From: Chloroflexota bacterium
GTDB taxonomy: Bacteria > Chloroflexota > Chloroflexia > QHBQ01 > JADMIH01
Direction of reading: 5' to 3'
DNA length: 31,233 bases
NCBI GenBank assembly: GCA_015478675.1
Contig: JADMIH010000027.1
Span: 1 to 31,233 of the forward strand
Shown: positions 31,209 to 31,233 of the stretch, one piece after another
Numbering within the stretch: position 1 is the stretch's first letter
Layout: every line of letters starts with the position of its first letter
Made by a program: the position numbers and the translations under genes
The notes under the pieces: generated by a model
Databases searched by the model: none
What the model saw: the letters and a program-made list of their open reading frames with translations, nothing else
What the model was told of the DNA's origin: nothing

Positions 31209-31233
31209 CAATTAAATCCTAGCAAGTCCCAGT

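Overview
The window looks like a chromosomal segment of a GC-rich bacterium with strong AGGAGG-type ribosome binding sites. The gene mix (tandem-domain universal stress proteins, a bacterial TrmB-type regulator, an AIF-like flavoprotein, a bacterial ComA homologue and a large Tn3-family transposase) suggests Chloroflexota, perhaps Ktedonobacteria or a relative. That placement rests on gene content alone and is only moderately secure.

Layout. (1) 1-6178, minus strand: five consecutive tandem-domain universal stress protein (USP) genes, the first cut by the window edge. (2) 6179-7182: a divergent control region and a plus-strand cupin gene. (3) 7512-19784, plus strand: a promoter with an overlapping palindrome, then a 12-kb co-directional run: TrmB-like regulator, AIF-like flavoprotein, folE, RibD-C/DHFR-like reductase, GH15 glucoamylase, transaldolase, DUF2231 membrane protein, MmgE/PrpD protein, ComA/HSA32-like protein, NAD-dependent epimerase, monothiol glutaredoxin and DUF488 protein. 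Three junctions are ATGA overlaps. (4) 19834-24097, minus strand: a probable nitrosative-stress module of NnrS, a small membrane protein broken by an in-frame TAG, hemerythrin-DUF2249, DUF1858 with a DUF59-like tail, and a Crp/Fnr regulator. A YwiC-like gene diverges from the regulator. (5) 25050-27819, plus strand: a cysteine-poor redoxin and a cytochrome P450. (6) 27930 to the right edge: a Tn3-family transposase gene with a probable transposon end; the other end is outside the window.

The most striking observation is a promoter element present four times (minus 1076-1022, minus 6434-6380, plus 6592-6646, plus 25050-25104). Each copy has four contiguous 11-bp units, the first two beginning CTTAA and CTTAGTA, then exactly 5 nt, then a -10-like hexamer. 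This is the geometry of OmpR/PhoB-family activator sites, and the first units resemble cyanobacterial-type Pho boxes. The copies lie upstream of the two USP transcription units, the cupin, and the leader before the redoxin. They suggest one response regulator controls a stress/redox regulon here. The regulator itself is not in the window.

Other points worth attention are USP domains with decayed ATP-binding loops, an 18/19-nt inverted copy of a translation-initiation cassette next to a 28-codon ORF, the PrpD-ComA overlapping pair, a four-cysteine cluster in the TrmB-like regulator, a perfect 14-bp inverted repeat downstream of the Crp gene, and recurrent 9-bp tandem repeats inside coding sequences.
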